From: CAYHIW01 sp964356745
GTDB lineage: Bacteria > Patescibacteriota > Microgenomatia > UBA1406 > GWC2-37-13
Direction: 5' to 3'
DNA: 18,389 nucleotides
NCBI GenBank assembly: GCA_964356745.1
Contig: CAYHIW010000018.1
Coordinates: forward strand, 1 to 18,389
Shown here piece by piece: positions 14,746 to 18,389 of this stretch. Position numbers and translations under genes: made by a program. The stretch's first letter is position 1, and each line of letters begins with the position of its first letter. The notes under the pieces are model-generated. The model had not been told where the DNA came from. It saw only the letters and a program-made list of their open reading frames with translations, and searched no databases.

Positions 14746-14747
14746 TT

Positions 14748-16070
14748 ATGGAAGACGCTTATATCATTACCGGAGGAAACAAAATTTCTGGAGAAATAAC
14801 GTTATCTGGTTCAAAAAACGTTGCTTTGAAAACTATTATCGCTTCACTTCTTTTTAAAAACAAAGTGGTGATTCATAATGTCCCAAAAATTGGCGATATC
14901 TTAGAGCTGCTACACCTTGTTGAGAAGTTGGGAGTAACGACTACGTTTTCAGACACAAACACACTTGAGATTGATCCAACCACATTGTCAGAAAAAACAG
15001 TAGACATGCTACATGCATCAAAACTTAGAGTTTCATTCATGCTTCTAGCACCACTCATTCATGCGTTTGGAGAATGTTTTATCCCCAATCCTGGTGGATG
15101 CCGAATAGGAGCACGTCCAATCGACAGAATTATTGATGCAGCAGAGCAGATTGGAGTAAAGACAAAGTACAATCACGACACTGGTTACTACAAAGCACAG
15201 CTTACCCAAAGCGTTAAGGGATCTTATCGGTTTACGAAATCAACTCACACCGGTACAGAATTTCTGATTTTATTGGCAGTAATTGGAGATGATCAGGTGG
15301 TAATCGAAAATGCAGCGCAGGAACCCGAAATTGATGAGCTTATTCAGTTTTTAAATCAATCTGGAGCAAACATTAAAAAAGATGGCAAGACAATTATGAT
15401 AGAAGGAGTAAGAGAACTCAGACAAAATGAACCACTTATGCTATCATCTGATCGAAACGAAGCGGTTACTTTTGCGGTTCTGGCAATGACTTCAGGAGGA
15501 AAGATTACCGTTGGACCGATCAACCCAAAACTATTATCGGTATTTTTTGACAAAATAAGAGAAGCAGGCGGTATGGTTGAAATAAACGGAGATAAGGTTA
15601 CGTTTTCTGCACAGGACGGTCTTAAAGCAGTTGATGTCGAGACTGATATTCATCCAGGATTTATGACCGACTGGCAACCCAACTGGGCAGTATTGATGAC
15701 TCAAGCCGAAGGAAAAACCACCATTCATGAGCGCGTTTTTGAGCAGAGATTTTCGTACGTAAATGAACTTAAGAAGCTTGGAGCTCAGATTGAGTTTATT
15801 GATCCACAAGTACCAAACCCAGAGACATACTACCAATTCAATTACGATCCTTCCAAAACATATAGTCAAGCAATTCAGATTAATGGAAAAACCAAACTAC
15901 ACGCAGGAGTTCTTAAGATGAATGATTTGCGCGCAGGAGCAACCCTTGCGATTGCTGCTCTCATTACTCAAGGGGAATCTATTCTTGAGGGAGCTACGAT
16001 ACTTGATCGCGGATATGAGCGTTTTGACGAGAAGATACGATCTCTTGGTGGTGCGATTAGGAAAGTGTGA
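14748..16070 (+). CDS. murA: UDP-GlcNAc 1-carboxyvinyltransferase MurA
   Basis: The 440-residue enzyme transfers enolpyruvate from PEP to UDP-GlcNAc, the first committed step of wall synthesis. Catalytic features are in place: GSKN (21-24) with K23, the loop cysteine C118 in PGGCRIGARPID (115-126), and R395 in DLRAGA (393-398). The loop cysteine is the fosfomycin target, so this copy lacks the Cys-to-Asp change known in naturally resistant groups. HPGFMTDWQPNW (302-313) departs from the common YPGFPTDLQAQ. The protein is slightly longer than the usual 420 residues. It follows murB by 2 bases and precedes the dgkA promoter. Confidence 0.95.
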   Translation: MEDAYIITGGNKISGEITLSGSKNVALKTIIASLLFKNKVVIHNVPKIGDILELLHLVEKLGVTTTFSDTNTLEIDPTTLSEKTVDMLHASKLRVSFMLLAPLIHAFGECFIPNPGGCRIGARPIDRIIDAAEQIGVKTKYNHDTGYYKAQLTQSVKGSYRFTKSTHTGTEFLILLAVIGDDQVVIENAAQEPEIDELIQFLNQSGANIKKDGKTIMIEGVRELRQNEPLMLSSDRNEAVTFAVLAMTSGGKITVGPINPKLLSVFFDKIREAGGMVEINGDKVTFSAQDGLKAVDVETDIHPGFMTDWQPNWAVLMTQAEGKTTIHERVFEQRFSYVNELKKLGAQIEFIDPQVPNPETYYQFNYDPSKTYSQAIQINGKTKLHAGVLKMNDLRAGATLAIAALITQGESILEGATILDRGYERFDEKIRSLGGAIRKV

Positions 16071-16072
16071 TG

Positions 16073-16081
16073 TGCTACAAT
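16073..16081 (+). promoter_or_regulatory. Possible extended -10 promoter of dgkA
   Basis: TGCTACAAT at 16073-16081 is an extended -10 with one change from TATAAT, directly after the murA stop. The dgkA ATG is 13 bases further, so a leader of about 6 bases is predicted. There is no -35 match. Confidence 0.45.
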
Positions 16082-16094
16082 TAGAACTGGAAAT

Positions 16095-16454
16095 ATGAAA
16101 CAGCACGCCTATTCGATAAAAAACGCATACAAAGGAATGGTTTGGGCGTTCAGAACACAAGCAAATTATCGCATTCATTTTATCCTGTCAATTCTTTCTC
16201 TTCTCGCATGTTATTTCCTCCGTGTTTCATATAATGAATTTTTGACGATTATTCTCATTATCTTCATAGGTTTCATGGTTGAGGCATTAAATACCGCAAT
16301 TGAAGAAGTTGCAAATGCTATTGATGGTAAATGGAGAGAAGATATTAAACTTGCCAAGGACGTTTCGTCTGCCGCAATGCTCATATTTTCACTTGGCGCA
16401 CTCATAATCGCACTTATTATTTTTGTCCCAAAACTTTTAGCTTTTAGTTTTTAG
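16095..16454 (+). CDS. dgkA: Diacylglycerol/undecaprenol kinase (DgkA family)
   Basis: The 119-residue membrane kinase has three hydrophobic helices (about 28-45, 48-66 and 92-113). Family motifs are FRTQANYRIHF (19-29), EALNTAIEEVANAID (63-77) with the catalytic-site glutamates, and KLAKDVSSAAML (85-96). In Gram-positive bacteria such proteins phosphorylate undecaprenol rather than diacylglycerol, feeding the lipid carrier used by MraY. The position directly before mraY supports that role; substrate is inferred. The last seven codons, stop included, are made of a 7-bp tandem repeat, so the hydrophobic LLAFSF tail may come from repeat expansion. Confidence 0.9.
   Translation: MKQHAYSIKNAYKGMVWAFRTQANYRIHFILSILSLLACYFLRVSYNEFLTIILIIFIGFMVEALNTAIEEVANAIDGKWREDIKLAKDVSSAAMLIFSLGALIIALIIFVPKLLAFSF
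16434..16454 (+). repeat. 7-bp tandem repeat forming the dgkA 3' end
   Basis: CTTTTAG (16434), CTTTTAG (16441) and TTTTTAG (16448) stand in tandem and end in the dgkA TAG stop. The period and the TTTAG core are shared with the TAGTATT heptamers between ftsI and the murE-like gene. Confidence 0.7.
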
Positions 16455-16465
16455 TTGTAACTTGT

Positions 16466-17503
16466 ATGGATACGTATCTATTCGCAACATTCATAGCATT
16501 TCTCATTAACTTCGTTCTTATCGTTCCGTTCATAAACTTTCTTTATAGACTGAAACTTCAAAGAGTAGAGCAGAAAACAAAGGACATGTTTAATAAATCC
16601 ACACCGATATTTGATAAGTTTCATGGACACAAAGTAGGAGTTCCAGTGGGAGGCGGTCTTCTGGTGATCGTAACTACGGTTGTATTATTTGCCATATTTT
16701 TATTTCTATTTGTTCTATTTAATACCAAGATTCAGACTAACTTCCCTTCGATGTTTAACGAAGTCAAGATTATTTTGTTTGCTTTTTTGGGATTCTCGCT
16801 TCTTGGTGTCTACGATGATTTAAATAAAATATTCTTTTGGAAGAAGCGGCAGTTCTTCGGACTACGATTTACGCATAAGTTAGTTATTGAAGTGATCTTA
16901 GCGTTTATCGTGGCGTTTTGGATCTATAACGATCTTAAAGTCGATATTGTGCACGTTCCCTTTTTTGGAGTGTTTCATATCGGTGTTTTTTATATTATCT
17001 TTGCCGCTTTCACTATTATTTCATTCGCAAACGCAGTGAATATTACTGATGGACTCGACGGTCTGGCAACCGGAATTCTTATGATATCTTTAGCAAGTTT
17101 TTGGATCATTGCGTCTTCTGTTCTTGACGTTCCCACGTCTCTATTTATTGCGATTTGGTTGGGTGGACTTATGGCGTTTTTGTACTTTAACATATATCCT
17201 GCACGTTTATTTATGGGAGATACTGGAGCGCTTTCGTTTGGCGCGACATTTGCCACGATTGGTCTTATTCTGGGAAAACCGTTTTCACTCGTCATTATCG
17301 GAGGAATTTTTCTTATAGAGATTATTAGTTCGTTACTTCAACTCTTGAGTAAGAAGTTTTTTAAGCGAAAATTATTTCCTGTCGCTCCTTTTCATTTATT
17401 CCTCCAGTATAAAAACTGGGAAGAACCCAAGATCGTCATGAGATTGTGGCTCATCTCAATCATGTTCTCGGTCTTTGGACTCATGCTCTCCTTCCTGAAG
17501 TAA
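16466..17503 (+). CDS. mraY: Phospho-MurNAc-pentapeptide transferase MraY
   Basis: The 345-residue polytopic membrane enzyme couples UDP-MurNAc-peptide to undecaprenyl phosphate to make lipid I. Core motifs are GVYDDLNK (114-121) with D117/D118, NITDGLDGL (192-200) and GDTGAL (251-256) with D252. About ten hydrophobic segments are evident. The C-terminal HHH motif (family PLHHHFELKGW) reads PFHLFLQYKNW here, so only the first histidine (H310) remains. The N-terminal TPTMGG motif is also changed, to VPVGGG (59-64). Those differences leave some chance of a related polyprenyl-phosphate sugar transferase, but position in the mur cluster favours MraY. Its last 48 bases overlap the opposing methyltransferase-like gene. 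Confidence 0.85.
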   Translation: MDTYLFATFIAFLINFVLIVPFINFLYRLKLQRVEQKTKDMFNKSTPIFDKFHGHKVGVPVGGGLLVIVTTVVLFAIFLFLFVLFNTKIQTNFPSMFNEVKIILFAFLGFSLLGVYDDLNKIFFWKKRQFFGLRFTHKLVIEVILAFIVAFWIYNDLKVDIVHVPFFGVFHIGVFYIIFAAFTIISFANAVNITDGLDGLATGILMISLASFWIIASSVLDVPTSLFIAIWLGGLMAFLYFNIYPARLFMGDTGALSFGATFATIGLILGKPFSLVIIGGIFLIEIISSLLQLLSKKFFKRKLFPVAPFHLFLQYKNWEEPKIVMRLWLISIMFSVFGLMLSFLK

Positions 17504-18226
17504 GGGATTTTGTATAAATAGGTTTTCTCCATAGAATCGAAAATTGGGGCACCTAGAAGTAGGAGCAATTTTTATTTGAGGTTCTCGGTGTAAATTATTT
17601 AATTTAAGCAGCTTTCTTATATTGCCTTCGTCAAACTTTTCTTTGGTAATAGGTAGCTGTATAAGTGCAATACCCCCATTGGGATTAAGTAGACGAAAGA
17701 TTTTTCTCAGCCCAAAAACGTAAGGGATGTAGTGCTCTTCTCTAATGCTGAGATAGCCTCCAAGTGGTCTACAAAAAATAAGATCAAAATAAGGGAGTTC
17801 GGGTCTTTGTGAAGAGATCCAGTTTTGCATAAAAGACCACGTTTCATTTGCGAGAACATCTCCCGCATGAAATGATAAATTGTGAAATCTATCATGAGTT
17901 GTTTCATCTTCGACTCTTATATCATGGAGTCCAATTGAAATGCCTCCGTCAAGCTCATGAAGGTCTCTTAAGGCAGCGCCAAAACTCATAAGATCAAGCG
18001 CAAACACAGAATTATTGGCAGCTTTAAGCTCCTTAACCACCGATTCAAAAGAGTTGAAATGCGGTAATAAAAGGTCACCAAATGTAGCTTGGTAATCTCT
18101 AATATCACTACGTCTGAAGGTCCATTTTCCGTCTTCTCCGTGAGTAAGAAACTCTTTTGCGTTTCTTTTACTGGAGTCAAGCTGACCTTTAATACGGCGA
18201 GATCCCACAGAATGTTCGACAGTCAT
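17456..18226 (-). CDS. Class I methyltransferase-like protein, unknown substrate
   Basis: The 256-residue protein has the strand order of a Rossmann-type SAM methyltransferase. VFALDLMSFGAALRDL (74-89) lies where motif I would be, then ISIGLHD (97-102), FHAGDV (119-124), FDLIFCRPLGGY (147-158, motif IV position) and LLNPNGGIALIQLPI (179-193, post-motif strand). The usual glycine-rich GxGxG of motif I is not present (MSFGAAL instead), so SAM binding is uncertain. I do not recognise the subfamily. It lies 42 bases downstream of purH on the same strand with its own promoter, and its C-terminal 15 codons overlap the mraY tail on the other strand. The ATG at 18226 is chosen for the -10 box 5 bases upstream. 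Confidence 0.6.
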   Translation of the reverse strand: MTVEHSVGSRRIKGQLDSSKRNAKEFLTHGEDGKWTFRRSDIRDYQATFGDLLLPHFNSFESVVKELKAANNSVFALDLMSFGAALRDLHELDGGISIGLHDIRVEDETTHDRFHNLSFHAGDVLANETWSFMQNWISSQRPELPYFDLIFCRPLGGYLSIREEHYIPYVFGLRKIFRLLNPNGGIALIQLPITKEKFDEGNIRKLLKLNNLHREPQIKIAPTSRCPNFRFYGENLFIQNPLLQEGEHESKDREHD

Positions 18227-18231
18227 ACGAT

Positions 18232-18240
18232 ATTATATCA
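18232..18240 (-). promoter_or_regulatory. Extended -10 promoter of the methyltransferase-like gene
   Basis: On the minus strand TGATATAAT ends 5 bases before the ATG at 18226, which predicts a leaderless mRNA. CTGTCA (18255-18260, minus strand) stands 17 bases from the TATAAT and matches four of six positions of the -35 consensus. Confidence 0.65.
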
Positions 18241-18268
18241 ATTTAACGTTGATGTGACAGCCTAAAGT

Positions 18269-18389
18269 TTAGTGCCAGAAGGCGCGTATGTGGGTGAAGA
18301 CCATAGGAATTTTCGCCTTATTTGCTGCATCAGTGGAAGCTTTGTCGTTTATAGAGTCTCCTTGTTGAACAATAGCTCCGATTCCGTAC
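18269..18389 (-). CDS. purH: PurH (AICAR formyltransferase/IMP cyclohydrolase), C-terminal fragment
   Basis: Reading the minus strand from the right edge gives 39 residues and a TAA stop. They match the end of PurH: GAIVQQGDSINDK corresponds to the conserved AVIQPGGSIRD stretch, and KIPMVFTHIRAFWH to the terminal IAMVFTGIRHFRH. PurH carries out the last two steps of IMP synthesis, and this end belongs to the AICAR formyltransferase domain. The rest of the gene lies beyond the window. The methyltransferase-like gene follows 42 bases downstream. Confidence 0.85.
   Translation of the reverse strand, partial: YGIGAIVQQGDSINDKASTDAANKAKIPMVFTHIRAFWH

Noticed and set aside
15534..15869. Open frame of 111 codons antisense to murA
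   Set aside because: No family resemblance and no start signals; it is explained by the codon pattern of murA on the other strand.

Overview
The window is a gene-dense, AT-rich bacterial segment built around a cell-wall and division (dcw) gene cluster. Several traits suggest a member of the Candidate Phyla Radiation (Patescibacteria), probably the Microgenomates side: compact proteins, many overlapping genes, almost no Shine-Dalgarno sequences, an archaeal-type AMP phosphorylase, and divergent, shortened Mur enzymes. This placement is an inference from gene content; no rRNA or marker tree was available.

Layout. Bases 1-159 hold the 3' end of ftsK (+). It meets, tail to tail, a three-gene minus-strand operon read right to left: murJ (lipid II flippase), an AMP/thymidine phosphorylase, and mltG (murein terminating transglycosylase). 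From 4068 the plus strand carries mraZ, rsmH, a ftsL-like gene, ftsI and a short MurE-like ligase. Four accessory genes follow (8553-11691): a nucleotidyltransferase-fold protein of unknown function, an RBBP9-like serine hydrolase, a PPOX/FMN-binding split-barrel protein and an unknown one-helix membrane protein. The wall genes then resume with pgeF, murC, murB, murA, dgkA and mraY. At the right end a methyltransferase-like gene (-) overlaps the mraY tail, and the last 39 codons of purH (-) run off the edge.

How the genes work together. MurA and MurB make UDP-MurNAc, MurC adds the first amino acid, and PgeF (fused to murC by an ATGA overlap) probably removes a wrongly added residue. The MurE-like ligase would extend the stem. 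MraY loads the precursor on undecaprenyl phosphate, DgkA probably recycles undecaprenol, and MurJ flips lipid II. FtsI with FtsL crosslinks septal wall, and MltG ends glycan strands. murD, murF, murG, ftsW, ftsA and ftsZ are not in the window.

Regulation. The mraZ promoter is near-consensus and is overlaid by ATGG boxes at an exact 10-bp period, matching the known MraZ operator geometry. Several genes (mraZ, the PPOX gene, the membrane protein, pgeF, the methyltransferase-like gene and perhaps murB and dgkA) have a TATAAT-like box so close to the start codon that their mRNAs would be leaderless or nearly so. Two places carry 7-bp tandem repeats, one of them arranged as a long hairpin between ftsI and the murE-like gene.
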